A DNA stretch of 32,408 nucleotides from a virus. Location: the IMG/VR virus record IMGVR_UViG_3300042466_000453, positions 1 through 32,408 of that record; one strand, given 5' to 3'. The notes under the pieces are model-generated. The model searched no databases. It saw only the letters and a program-made list of their open reading frames with translations, and had not been told where the DNA came from. Positions 1-7,772 of this stretch are shown piece by piece (the stretch's first letter is position 1; every line of letters begins with the position of its first letter). The position numbers and the translations under genes are program-made.

Positions 1-378
1 AGTTACAGCATTGGTATTAATCTTTATAGTAGTAACTGCAGAGTCAGCAAGTTTAGCTGTAATGATACCTAAGTCTTTTACACGAAGAGTATCAGCATTA
101 ATTTCAATAGTAGCATTATCTACATTGACGTCAAGAGTTACCTCATCACCGTCAGGAGTATAGGTAGCAGTAAGACCGCTACCACCAATTACACTACGAA
201 GATCACCTGATACATCTACCCACGCAGTACCGTCCCAAAAATAAATACGAACGTCTGTAGTGTTGAAGTAAATTTGACCGGCTACAGGTGATGCCGGAGC
301 CGAAGCCAGATTCTGTAACGCTACGTTCAGTATCTGATTTTTGGCGAGGTCTAGGTTAGTTAAAAACTTTTTTGCCAT
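1..378 (-). CDS. Tail-fibre-like protein, N-terminal part (runs off the window)
   Basis: An open frame of 126 codons starts at an ATG at 378 and is still open at position 1, so only the N-terminus is visible. It begins MAKKFLTNLDLAKNQILN and continues with GQIYFNTTDVRIYFWDGTAWVDV. That segment, where a short Tyr/Phe-rich strand precedes a 'DGTAW' turn, is typical of phage tail-fibre and receptor-binding proteins. The next protein has the same design (VVVYDSTLDTFFAWNGNTW). The remainder is Thr/Val/Asp-rich, as in beta-structured fibres. It lies at the distal end of the virion block. The exact role (fibre, baseplate or adhesin) is not resolved. Confidence 0.75.
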   Translation of the reverse strand, partial: MAKKFLTNLDLAKNQILNVALQNLASAPASPVAGQIYFNTTDVRIYFWDGTAWVDVSGDLRSVIGGSGLTATYTPDGDEVTLDVNVDNATIEINADTLRVKDLGIITAKLADSAVTTIKINTNAVT

Positions 379-400
379 GGGGATCTAGATTATATATTAA

Positions 401-952
401 TTAATTAAAAAATGCTTTTCCACTAAAAGGAGCTGAAAACTTTATAACAAGCTGTGTATCTGTTACATACTCTACTTCACCAATTACTTCATTGTTAGCT
501 GAGTCAACCACACTAACCGAAGGGAATTTACCCAGATTGTGAGTGATGGTCCACTGTGCAGAAGCACTTGGCTGATTGTGAATATGAGCATACTTGTATA
601 CATCTGCTGTAAAGGTTGCGTCCCTATAGTTTAATGTTATAGTTCTATCTGTGTTTGTACTTGTTACATCCACGCTCATTACTGAACGGTCGTAAGCCTC
701 TCCTATTTTATGAAGATCACTTTGTGTAATACCTATCTGAAGCCAAGTGTTACCGTTCCACGCAAAAAAGGTATCCAATGTACTATCGTATACTACTACA
801 CCTTCATCTGCAGAGTTATAACTAGAAGCAAGAGCAATTCTTTCTGCAGTTGTCACTGGATGCAAACGAGCATTTAAAAGCTGATTTGTACCAAGATCTA
901 AATCATAGTAATACTTAACTGATGTCGGTATAGATGGTATTTCTTCTGACAT
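401..952 (-). CDS. Small tail-fibre-like virion protein
   Basis: 183 residues. The N-terminal third resembles that of the neighbouring partial gene (DLGTNQLLNARL, then VVVYDSTLDTFFAWNGNTWLQIG). The last 50 residues contain a W-x-I-x-H-N-L, P-x-V, G-x-V, I-x-F, P-x-x-GKAFFN pattern. This C-terminal beta domain is common in phage tail tip and fibre proteins, and it is also present in the next protein (952-1551). The start overlaps the upstream stop as TAATG, implying translational coupling. Role inferred: receptor-binding or fibre-associated protein. Confidence 0.7.
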   Translation of the reverse strand: MSEEIPSIPTSVKYYYDLDLGTNQLLNARLHPVTTAERIALASSYNSADEGVVVYDSTLDTFFAWNGNTWLQIGITQSDLHKIGEAYDRSVMSVDVTSTNTDRTITLNYRDATFTADVYKYAHIHNQPSASAQWTITHNLGKFPSVSVVDSANNEVIGEVEYVTDTQLVIKFSAPFSGKAFFN

Positions 953-1551
953 TATGATAAATATGCTTTACCCGCTACAGGGGTGTTAAAATAAATCTTG
1001 ATTCTGTTATTATCTACCACATCTAGTATACCCACTATATCATTACCTTGAGCATCTTCAGTAGTTACATTAGGTATCAGATTCATACCATGATTTATAT
1101 CCCACATTGTAGCAGGCGTAGTCTGGGTATGAACAAATGAGCTGTTTTGGTTTATAGTAATAGCAGGGTTAAGATTAATCCTGGTAATACAACCACCAGA
1201 GTTAATTTCTATAATGTTTTGGCCACCCTGAGCAGCACCACCCATGTAGTTAAGTCCCATAGCTGGAGCCTTACCCTCGTCAGAAACAATAAAGCCCGTA
1301 CCACCTTTAGAGTACAGGACATCATCGTATTTCACACCCAACCAGGTCTTATACTGAATCTTAGTTTCTGAAAGAGCTCCGTCATCTTCATTAGACTCCC
1401 ATTCTACCAACTCCTTACGCATACTGATAAGGTCCTGATCCTGCTCAGGTTTGCAGGAACCAATACCGTAACGCATCTGCTTATACTTGCGATGTATTAC
1501 GTCAGCAAACTGCTTGTAGTATTTAACCTTGTTGGGTAGATAAGTTCTCAT
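952..1551 (-). CDS. Tail-fibre-like virion protein with the same C-terminal domain
   Basis: 199 residues. The C-terminal 50 residues (WDINHGMNLIPNV ... NRIKIYFNTPVAGKAYLS) match the end of the adjacent 183-residue protein in pattern, so the two genes share a domain. The N-terminal half is charged (YYKQFADVIHRKYKQMRYGIG) and has no fibre-like features. The middle contains 'WLGVKYDDVLYSKGGTGFIV', similar to display motifs in tail proteins. It follows the Zn-ribbon gene with a 29-nt overlap. Function inferred from position and the shared domain only. Confidence 0.65.
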   Translation of the reverse strand: MRTYLPNKVKYYKQFADVIHRKYKQMRYGIGSCKPEQDQDLISMRKELVEWESNEDDGALSETKIQYKTWLGVKYDDVLYSKGGTGFIVSDEGKAPAMGLNYMGGAAQGGQNIIEINSGGCITRINLNPAITINQNSSFVHTQTTPATMWDINHGMNLIPNVTTEDAQGNDIVGILDVVDNNRIKIYFNTPVAGKAYLS

Positions 1552-1687
1552 TTGGTGTCTGATTCTGGGTTTTTATCTGCTGCTCATATAAAGCAACACA
1601 GGTACTGCATACTTTCTTTCCATCTGATGCTGTTCTGTCTTGGCATCCGCAGGTAATTTGTGACCCGCAGTTAGGGCATGTTCTCAT
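1523..1687 (-). CDS. Small zinc-ribbon protein
   Basis: About 54 residues beginning MRTCPNCGSQITCGCQD. CPNC, CGC and a later CSTC supply the cysteines for a zinc ribbon. The frame is open up to an ATG at 1738, but that start would add a hydrophobic stretch inside the end of the upstream gene. The ATG at 1687 sits 23 nt after the upstream stop behind an A-rich 'aaaaaccaaaaaccc' leader like those of other starts here, so I prefer it. It lies between two virion genes. Function unknown. Confidence 0.6.
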   Translation of the reverse strand: MRTCPNCGSQITCGCQDRTASDGKKVCSTCVALYEQQIKTQNQTPNENLSTQQG

Positions 1688-1710
1688 GGGTTTTTGGTTT
1701 TTATGTTTAT

Positions 1711-2277
1711 TTAGCAAGTTGAGCAGGAGTCCGAACAAAGATTGTTCGTTATCTTATCCAGCCTCTTCTTGGCATAAAGCAAAAGCTCCATACCGGCTTC
1801 CGGATCATGGCAGTATTCCACTTTAGCTTTGGCAGCTTCAATAAAGCTCTTGATAAGTCTTAGTTCCTTAAGCTGCTCTTTTACATCAGCATCAGGCTCA
1901 CAGGCTGCCATTTCTAGTTCACACAAAAGATTATGATAACGGTTGTTGGTCTGGGTCACACGGAGGTGATTGTACTCAACAAACACAGAAGTATTAGGAG
2001 ATACAGAATACCTAATTGTATAAATACCATCAGGTAAAGCTTGTACAGCTTCAGAACAACCGGTCTTTTGTAGACCAAGTGTACAGGCTGTAAGTGTAGA
2101 ATTAAACCCAGGCAGGATCTCAATGTTTACAGGCAGGTTAAAACCTGGAGAAGTGATGCTTAAAACACCACAGTCTTTACCAACACCATTAGCGTAGATA
2201 CTGGTGTCGAATATGCGTAAAACCTTGATATTGTTAGTATCAGGCAGCTCTAAACTTAGCTGGTGTTTGCTTGCCAT
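1711..2277 (-). CDS. Conserved Cys-rich virion-region protein, unknown function
   Basis: 188 residues. The first ~110 residues look beta-rich (LSLELPDTNNIKVLRIFD, LPDGIYTIRYSVSPN), as in a small Ig-like or tail-associated domain. The last ~75 are helical (NRYHNLLCELEMAACE, EQLKELRLIKSFIEAAKAKVEYC) and end in CSDSCSTC. The cysteines could bind metal or form a disulphide. It is the first gene after the terminator at 2355-2399 and has its own promoter-like sequence at about 2318-2337. I recognise the type from Bacteroidota phages but not a named function. Confidence 0.6.
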   Translation of the reverse strand: MASKHQLSLELPDTNNIKVLRIFDTSIYANGVGKDCGVLSITSPGFNLPVNIEILPGFNSTLTACTLGLQKTGCSEAVQALPDGIYTIRYSVSPNTSVFVEYNHLRVTQTNNRYHNLLCELEMAACEPDADVKEQLKELRLIKSFIEAAKAKVEYCHDPEAGMELLLYAKKRLDKITNNLCSDSCSTC

Positions 2278-2317
2278 CTGGGTAAACTTTAAGAATTTAT
2301 AGGAGTAAAAGAACAGA

Positions 2318-2337
2318 GGTTCTCAATAATAATATAC
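2318..2337 (-). promoter_or_regulatory. Candidate late promoter (GTATATT...TTG type)
   Basis: Read on the minus strand this gives GTATATTATTATTGAGAACC, about 40 nt before the ATG at 2277 and just downstream of a terminator. Similar GTATATT(W/T)n..TG-AGAA sequences occur upstream of the genes starting at 9050 and 19587. The recurrence in intergenic DNA suggests a promoter. The sequence is AT-rich, so the match alone is not decisive. Confidence 0.45.
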
Positions 2338-2354
2338 TGATTTTTTGGGAGTTC

Positions 2355-2399
2355 TCCAAAAAACAAAAGGGAGGGGACACTAAGTCCGCCTCCCGTTTT
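2355..2399 (-). terminator. Rho-independent terminator after the 448-residue virion gene
   Basis: On the minus strand, GGGAGG-c-GGAC, a short loop, GTCC and CCTCCC form a GC-rich hairpin, followed by TTTTGTTTTTT. It lies about 20 nt after the stop at 2420. A second inverted repeat, TTTTTTGG-n7-CCAAAAAA (2341-2363), follows directly and could strengthen it. Confidence 0.8.
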
Positions 2400-2419
2400 G
2401 TATAAGGTATCTAGATTGC

Positions 2420-3766
2420 TTAGAAGCTCTCCAAAGCAACTGCATTACCGGCAGCAGTACAGCTGTTGATTACGAAGTTAGTAATGCTAGCAGTAGCAGT
2501 TCCAGCAGGAACATGAAGTACTAACAAATACTGATCGTTATCAAATGTACTAGTTGGGTTGTTGAAACGAGGCACATTGTGCAAGATCAACACCTGATCG
2601 TACAAACCGTTACGGTTTACGGTAGCCAAAGCAGGATCTGCTTCGATCTCACGCATACGTAAGCTGTCTACACGAGAACTGTCAGGGTATGCATTCTGAA
2701 GGTAACGACCATCTAAGATCAATTCACGAAGTACAGTCTCACCAAGACCAGATACTTGTGTAGGAACTTGAGACTCAGAAACTGAGATGCACTCTACTTT
2801 GCAAGGATCACCAGACTCGTCAACTACAGAAGCGTAGATAAACAAAGGCTCTAAGCCATAAAAATCAGTAGGAGTAAAAGTACAGTTACCGAAAGTTGTG
2901 TCTACATAAGCAGCAATAATGTCCATGTGGCTATTTACATTGCCTAAGCTAGAAGTAGCAGGAACATATGTTGCAGATGCAGCAGGATCAAAAATAGCTG
3001 CGTTAACGTTTGTAGAAGAAGTAGCAGCACGGCTAAGAACTACGTTAGCGTTACCAGTAGAAGCTGAATCAGCAGCACCTACAGATACAACAAGTGTATT
3101 AGCAGGGATACCAGCAGCAACCACTTTGTCACCAACTGTGAACTTAGTACGGTCAGCATTAGCTACAACAATAGTTGCAGATGCAGCAGTAGGATCAATA
3201 GCTACACTACCGTGAGCTTCAACCCATACTTTAGCGTCTACAAAATCTTTTAATAAAGGCTCAGAGTTAATCTGATCTGCCCACTTCAAAAGAGCCACAG
3301 TGTGATCAATAGCAGCATTGTTTGCATCACAGCAACCTGTGTAAGCATCCAAAGTTTGATACAACTGATGGTTTAAGAAACGGAGAGCAGGAGAACCTTT
3401 AACATCAAGACGAAGACGTACAGTGCTGTCACAAGCAAGACCTGCACAAGCATTAGCTTCTACTTTGATGATTTGGTTTACAGCAGCCTTACCAGAAACT
3501 TTGATAACGCGGCTTACATACTTAGGGTTGATAGCCTTAGACTTCTTAGACTCTTTGTAACCACCGTGAACGGGGCCAATCTTGTCAGAAGCGAAACGAC
3601 TACCTTCAGCTAGGATAAACGGAGCAGCCTGAGCGGTTACAGTTTGGAAAGTCTTTGCATCAAAGAATCCAATCTGGCCACCAGTCAAATCTGCAGTAGA
3701 TCCAGAGCTAGCAAGAGTTGTGCTCGCAGGCAAAAAACTCTTACGAAACGCATGAGGAAAATACAT
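2420..3766 (-). CDS. Abundant virion protein, possibly tail tube or sheath
   Basis: 448 residues, low in Lys/Glu and rich in Ala, Val, Thr and Ser, with no enzymatic motif. It starts MYFPHAFRKSFLP and contains LTGGQIGFFDAKTF near residue 30. Around residues 195-265 there is an Ala/Val/Thr-rich, Ig-like segment. Strong expression is suggested by its own terminator and by a leader at 3775-3792 that is nearly identical to the one before the major capsid gene. Position after the capsid and connector genes suggests a major tail protein. A capsid decoration protein is the main alternative. I could not match it to a named family. Confidence 0.6.
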   Translation of the reverse strand: MYFPHAFRKSFLPASTTLASSGSTADLTGGQIGFFDAKTFQTVTAQAAPFILAEGSRFASDKIGPVHGGYKESKKSKAINPKYVSRVIKVSGKAAVNQIIKVEANACAGLACDSTVRLRLDVKGSPALRFLNHQLYQTLDAYTGCCDANNAAIDHTVALLKWADQINSEPLLKDFVDAKVWVEAHGSVAIDPTAASATIVVANADRTKFTVGDKVVAAGIPANTLVVSVGAADSASTGNANVVLSRAATSSTNVNAAIFDPAASATYVPATSSLGNVNSHMDIIAAYVDTTFGNCTFTPTDFYGLEPLFIYASVVDESGDPCKVECISVSESQVPTQVSGLGETVLRELILDGRYLQNAYPDSSRVDSLRMREIEADPALATVNRNGLYDQVLILHNVPRFNNPTSTFDNDQYLLVLHVPAGTATASITNFVINSCTAAGNAVALESF

Positions 3767-3774
3767 GGTGTTTA

Positions 3775-3792
3775 GATTTAGGGGTTAATAAA
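3775..3792 (-). promoter_or_regulatory. 5' leader shared with the major capsid gene
   Basis: On the minus strand it reads TTTATTAACCCCTAAATC, 8 nt before the ATG at 3766. The capsid gene has TTTATTAACCCCCTAAATC at 7751-7769, differing by one inserted C. The copies precede the two genes most likely to be highly expressed virion proteins, so a translation-enhancing or transcript-start element is likely. Its mode of action is inferred. Confidence 0.5.
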
Positions 3793-3799
3793 TAAAAAA

Positions 3800-4213
3800 T
3801 TAGCTTAAAAACATTAGTTTATACTTGGTAGAAGCTATCAGACTCTTTATCTCATCTAGCTGATTCACTACTTCTGAGAACGGCATAATACGTTGCAGTT
3901 CTACTATTTCGTTGTACAGCTCCTTCATGTGAGTCAGGGCTTCTTGTACAGAACTGCATTTTACTGCAGCTACTGTAGGATATTCCAGGAGTTTTTCACG
4001 AGCTCCCTGGTATTGCTCGGCTACTTTATCAACAAGACCTGGCATACCTTCATAAAAATCACCCAAAGCTTCATGGGCTGCGTGTGATCCTGGTCCTGTA
4101 ATCTTCAGGTGCAACTGGTGTATTGATACAACCAAAGCCTGAGCATTGGCCACCATAGCTGCTGTTTCAGTACAAGGACCCATAGGGCTCGGTCTGGGTA
4201 TGGTCTTTATCAT
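3800..4213 (-). CDS. Ferritin/Dps-like four-helix protein (DUF5856-like)
   Basis: 137 residues, predicted almost entirely helical. The segment HQLHLKITGPGSHAAHEALGDFYEGMPGLVDKVAEQYQG resembles the Dps/ferritin-like pattern H..W/H...G.....H..L...Y...VD...E, which carries His, Asp and Glu metal ligands. Small proteins of this type (DUF5856, as I recall) recur next to the structural genes of Bacteroidota phages. A role in the virion or in metal/oxidative protection is inference. The start overlaps the upstream stop as TAATG. The family assignment is moderate because it rests on motif memory. Confidence 0.6.
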   Translation of the reverse strand: MIKTIPRPSPMGPCTETAAMVANAQALVVSIHQLHLKITGPGSHAAHEALGDFYEGMPGLVDKVAEQYQGAREKLLEYPTVAAVKCSSVQEALTHMKELYNEIVELQRIMPFSEVVNQLDEIKSLIASTKYKLMFLS

Positions 4214-4914
4214 TAGCTATTCTTTTGTACTTCTTGTGACTGTCTTTGATACTGGTTCATGCTTTCTATGTCACCGGCAAGAATAGCTGCTGCCTGATCT
4301 ACTAAGATTTCAGCAACATCGTCTTTGAACTCACATTCCTGGTTGGCTGTAAAAGCCTGACCTGTAATGGGATTTACACAACCCTGAAACTGTACCTGGC
4401 GTGGAGTCCTGTAGTATACAAGTCCAACGTCTGTGATATTAAACTCACCATTGGTGTATACACGAAGTTTATCTCCTACCAGTGTACTCAAGGTCTCACC
4501 CCATTCAAAGCTAGGACCTTTAGTGTCAGAAGTTAGAAGAACACCCATATTGGCTTCTTCTACCTCATATACAACCATCTTACGTTTATCAGGGCAGCAT
4601 TTACTGTTAGCGTAAACATCTGTCCTTACATAGTATAGATAGTCTGCAGGAAGCGTGGCTTCAAAGAACGTTTGTTTGTCTACTGGTGTCAGATCCTGAG
4701 ATTTCAATATGACCTGCAAATCATCCACCAAACCGGTTGACTGTTCGGTACCTTCTCTACGCGTGTTTAGACCGTACATCATACGACGTACCCACTCCAG
4801 CTGAGCTTTGTTAAATGCTTCCTGGATCTGCCAACATTCTATGTTGTCATAGTCCAGGGAAGCCAGCTTATTCAGCCGCTGTTTGATCTTTATCTGTAGA
4901 AGGTTGTTGTTCAT
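4213..4914 (-). CDS. Head-tail connector / ring protein
   Basis: 233 residues. The N-terminus (QIKIKQRLNKLASLDYDNIECWQIQEAFNKAQLEWVRRMMYG) is helical and matches a conserved connector-type protein of Bacteroidota phages. The middle is beta-rich and ends in VYYRTPRQVQFQGC. A helical tail follows (DDVAEILVDQAAAILAGDIESMNQYQ), a common ending for head-completion proteins of the gp6/ring class. Its position after the capsid genes fits. Exact stoichiometry and name are not known from sequence. Confidence 0.65.
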   Translation of the reverse strand: MNNNLLQIKIKQRLNKLASLDYDNIECWQIQEAFNKAQLEWVRRMMYGLNTRREGTEQSTGLVDDLQVILKSQDLTPVDKQTFFEATLPADYLYYVRTDVYANSKCCPDKRKMVVYEVEEANMGVLLTSDTKGPSFEWGETLSTLVGDKLRVYTNGEFNITDVGLVYYRTPRQVQFQGCVNPITGQAFTANQECEFKDDVAEILVDQAAAILAGDIESMNQYQRQSQEVQKNS

Positions 4915-4920
4915 ATTCTA

Positions 4921-5937
4921 TTAAGCGTTCCAGTATTTCTCTACTTTTTTGGTAAGATCCACCAGAATCTCCTCGTTCAAAGGATTCTTCAGGTATTCCA
5001 CCACATCGGTCGGTGTTCTTCCCATCATAGTACCAGTCTGCATATGATAGATAAACCCGTCAGCTTTAGTAGCTATGAACTTGTAATAAGAACTGTCCTT
5101 TACAATAGTCCGGATCTTTAATGTTTCCATATCCAGATTAGCGGTATCCAGAAATCTCTGGGCAGTCTTACGTTTATCTTTTTCTACAAGGTCTCCGTTA
5201 ATGTACTTATCCATGTTATCATAGATAATATCATTTGGAGTAGACTTTTTGTACTGAGCACTGTTAGGGTCAAGCACCTTTGCTATATACAATAGCTTGT
5301 TCTGATTCTTGTCAAACAATTTCTGAAGTTCAGAAAGAGCTTTGTTACGCAACTTCTTAACCTCTGTTTGTACGGAAGCAGTTTCTTCCAATTTATCGAG
5401 GTAAAACTTAGGAGGAACCGGTTGACGACGGGCTTCTTCTAAAGATTTAGACACGATGGAAAACCCACCAGCCTCGATTGCGTAAAGTCTGATCAGATCA
5501 TAAGGATCTTTTTCAGGCTCCAAGAATACAGGTTCGTTACCACAACGAATCTTTACTTTATCCCAGAAGTCAGCATTGTCAGGTTTCAAGAGTTTGATCT
5601 TGTTCCAGAACTGCTCATCAGCGGGGTCAACCACGTTGGCTGCAAGTTCTTTTTCTAGCTGAGCTACAATCTGACGAATCTGTTTGATCTTGGCTTCTTG
5701 TTCTTCTAACGGAAGTTCTTTTACTTCCGGAGCAAACTCATTTAAGCCAGTAAGGTATCTTTTGATACCGTTGATCTCTAGACAGGCAAGCTGTTCCTCG
5801 TGAAACGCTCCGTCAAAAAGGCTTAAGCCGTACTTCTGTAATCCCATATTGTCCACCATAGGATCAAAAAAGGGACGGATTGCAATACTGCTTCTTTTGT
5901 TTTGTGGGTACTTCTCCACAATGGTAACTGTACTCAT
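4921..5937 (-). CDS. Virion-region protein, probably capsid-associated; start at 5937 preferred
   Basis: 338 residues from the ATG at 5937. The frame extends to a GTG at 6030 (369 residues), but the extra 31 residues are polar and low-complexity. The ATG at 5937 is preceded by 'gaaaaaccaaaaaaaccaaac', the A-rich leader seen at other starts. The body is highly charged and helical, with a coiled-coil-like stretch (LPLEEQEAKIKQIRQIVAQLEKEL) near residue 75. It lies between the major capsid and connector genes. I do not recognise a named family. A minor capsid or assembly role is inferred from position. Confidence 0.6.
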   Translation of the reverse strand: MSTVTIVEKYPQNKRSSIAIRPFFDPMVDNMGLQKYGLSLFDGAFHEEQLACLEINGIKRYLTGLNEFAPEVKELPLEEQEAKIKQIRQIVAQLEKELAANVVDPADEQFWNKIKLLKPDNADFWDKVKIRCGNEPVFLEPEKDPYDLIRLYAIEAGGFSIVSKSLEEARRQPVPPKFYLDKLEETASVQTEVKKLRNKALSELQKLFDKNQNKLLYIAKVLDPNSAQYKKSTPNDIIYDNMDKYINGDLVEKDKRKTAQRFLDTANLDMETLKIRTIVKDSSYYKFIATKADGFIYHMQTGTMMGRTPTDVVEYLKNPLNEEILVDLTKKVEKYWNA

Positions 5938-6069
5938 GTTTGGTTTTTTTGGTTTTTCATAAGTGGCCGCATTTTGCGACCTCATATCAGAACCTGTCGA
6001 GAGTTGCAAGCTCTCCGTCTGATCAGACACGGTGTGCGTACAACAGGTTAGGGGGAAAACTATATAAAG

Positions 6070-6103
6070 ACCTGGGTGCTGTTCTTATGGGAAGCAACCC
6101 AGG
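6070..6103 (-). terminator. Hairpin terminator after the major capsid gene
   Basis: On the minus strand ACCTGGGT-t-GCT pairs with AGC-ACCCAGGT around a 10-nt loop, about 12 nt after the stop at 6116. It is followed by CTTTATATAG, a weak U-tract, so termination may be partial. Partial read-through would give high capsid expression with lower expression of downstream genes. Confidence 0.6.
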
Positions 6104-6115
6104 TACTGTTATAAT

Positions 6116-7741
6116 TTAGAATGAGCCGCCTGTAACAGGGTTTCTCATCACGATCTTAAGAACCTTGGTAGGATCTTTCACCCAGATCGCTGGCATAGTC
6201 TGGCTCATGAACACACGGTAACCGTTGAAGTTTCCAGAAGACTGGAAGCCTTGTGTACGACCCATGTAATCCATTGTACCATTCTGATAGAACCACTTCA
6301 ATTGATTATCCCAGCTTAACTTCAACAAGAAGATGTTGTCGTTAACGTTATCTGTGATATCAAATATGATGAAGTTGTAAGAAGATAATGGGAAACCATC
6401 AATGATTGGGTTCTCAATATCATTGGTGTGGATGTTATCAAACGCAGGGTTCAATACAAACTTAACGTTAGCCAAGAACGGAATAACGTACTGAGTGTAT
6501 GCAAAACCGAAGTTTAGATCCATACCTTTACCAGTGATAGCACCGATTTCAGAAGCATTGATAACAAGACCGCTGTTGATAGCTTCCTTCTTAATTGCTT
6601 CGTTAACCAATTTCATACCACCAAGACCAGTTTGTACAACAAGCTGACGCTTAGGATCTGGACCTTGGAACTCAACCTTACCATTGAAGAAGTTGAAGAT
6701 TTCAGACTTAAACAAGTCAAGATTGAAAGAACCTTTGTTGTAGATACGCTTGTAAGAGTTATCCAACTGCTTCCAAAGACCTACTGACAAACGGATATCA
6801 TCTGGACCGTCTTGCTTAACACGTCCACCTTGTCCCCACATGAGGTAAGTTTCCATGTCGTTAGCAATCTTAGTCAAATGAGCAGCTTCAAGAGTAGTCA
6901 AGAATGTACGAGTCAACTGACCAGACTGGTAAGCTTTCTTTACATAATCTTTACCCATTTTAGAAGCCATGCTTTCAAGAGAAGTAACAGAAGGATCTTT
7001 AAGAGCCTCACTGTCAAAGTTTCTCCAAAGCTCAACTACAGGTACAGTACCGTCAGCTTTCATACCACCTTTCATCATCAAGTCTGCACGAGAGCTGATG
7101 CTGTAGTGTACGTGAGCTTCTGCACCACCTACATAGTTGTAGAATTCGCGGAAACCAGCTGATACGTTACCCAAATCTGAGAAACGCTCACCATATTCAC
7201 CACGGGCAGAACCCTTACGGAATACTTTGGTTCCAACTTTTAAATACTTGTTGTCTAAAAACTTAGCATTGTCATTGTTTACAAGCTGTACTGTGTAGAT
7301 GAAACCGTCACCAGCAGGGATAATATCGTCTGCAGTGATGTACATTTCAACACCGTTGTACTTGTCATAAGTGATGATATCACCATGACCAAAAGAACGC
7401 TTGTTTACTTTGATCTTGAAGCTCTGTCCGTCAATACCTTTAGTGGCATTAGCGGATTCTATATCTTCTGTGATATAGGGTAGATCCTGAGCTACAGGGA
7501 TCTGCCATTTGTACTCACCACGTGCGTTATCTACAGAGATAACGTTCTTTCCTCCAAAGCTGGACATCTGGTACAAAGGCATTTCTACCTTTTGAGCCAT
7601 AGCCCATAGATCTACGGGACCAAGATCAGTTGGTTCCGCACTCTTTAGGAGGTTTGAAAGGTGGTAAGAATCTACGTGTGAGCTAGTTTGATAGCTGGTA
7701 TCTCGTAGAAATATACCATTGTTCAAAACTGGAGTTGCCAT
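6116..7741 (-). CDS. Major capsid protein
   Basis: 541 residues, the size expected of an HK97-fold major capsid protein in large Bacteroidota phages. It lies directly after the acidic scaffold-like gene and the portal in the canonical order. It starts MATPVLNNGIFLRDTSYQTSS. Mixed beta segments follow (ISVDNARGEYKWQIPVA, FRKGSARGEYGERF), then a helical spine-like region (SLESMASKMGKDYVKKAYQSGQLTRTFLTTLEAAHL), and it ends near VMRNPVTGGSF. Its own hairpin terminator and a leader shared with the other abundant virion gene support high expression. The fold assignment is inferred from context and size. Confidence 0.85.
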   Translation of the reverse strand: MATPVLNNGIFLRDTSYQTSSHVDSYHLSNLLKSAEPTDLGPVDLWAMAQKVEMPLYQMSSFGGKNVISVDNARGEYKWQIPVAQDLPYITEDIESANATKGIDGQSFKIKVNKRSFGHGDIITYDKYNGVEMYITADDIIPAGDGFIYTVQLVNNDNAKFLDNKYLKVGTKVFRKGSARGEYGERFSDLGNVSAGFREFYNYVGGAEAHVHYSISSRADLMMKGGMKADGTVPVVELWRNFDSEALKDPSVTSLESMASKMGKDYVKKAYQSGQLTRTFLTTLEAAHLTKIANDMETYLMWGQGGRVKQDGPDDIRLSVGLWKQLDNSYKRIYNKGSFNLDLFKSEIFNFFNGKVEFQGPDPKRQLVVQTGLGGMKLVNEAIKKEAINSGLVINASEIGAITGKGMDLNFGFAYTQYVIPFLANVKFVLNPAFDNIHTNDIENPIIDGFPLSSYNFIIFDITDNVNDNIFLLKLSWDNQLKWFYQNGTMDYMGRTQGFQSSGNFNGYRVFMSQTMPAIWVKDPTKVLKIVMRNPVTGGSF

Positions 7742-7750
7742 AGGGCATCG

Positions 7751-7769
7751 GATTTAGGGGGTTAATAAA
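7751..7769 (-). promoter_or_regulatory. 5' leader of the major capsid gene
   Basis: On the minus strand TTTATTAACCCCCTAAATC lies 10 nt upstream of the ATG at 7741. It is nearly identical to the leader at 3775-3792. There is no Shine-Dalgarno site, as expected for Bacteroidota, so this element may replace it. Confidence 0.5.
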
Positions 7770-7772
7770 ATA

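Noticed and set aside
2919-3215. 98-codon plus-strand frame inside the 448-residue virion gene
   Set aside because: It lies antisense to a clear virion gene and is made of its Ala/Val/Thr-rich repeats in reverse; no start context.
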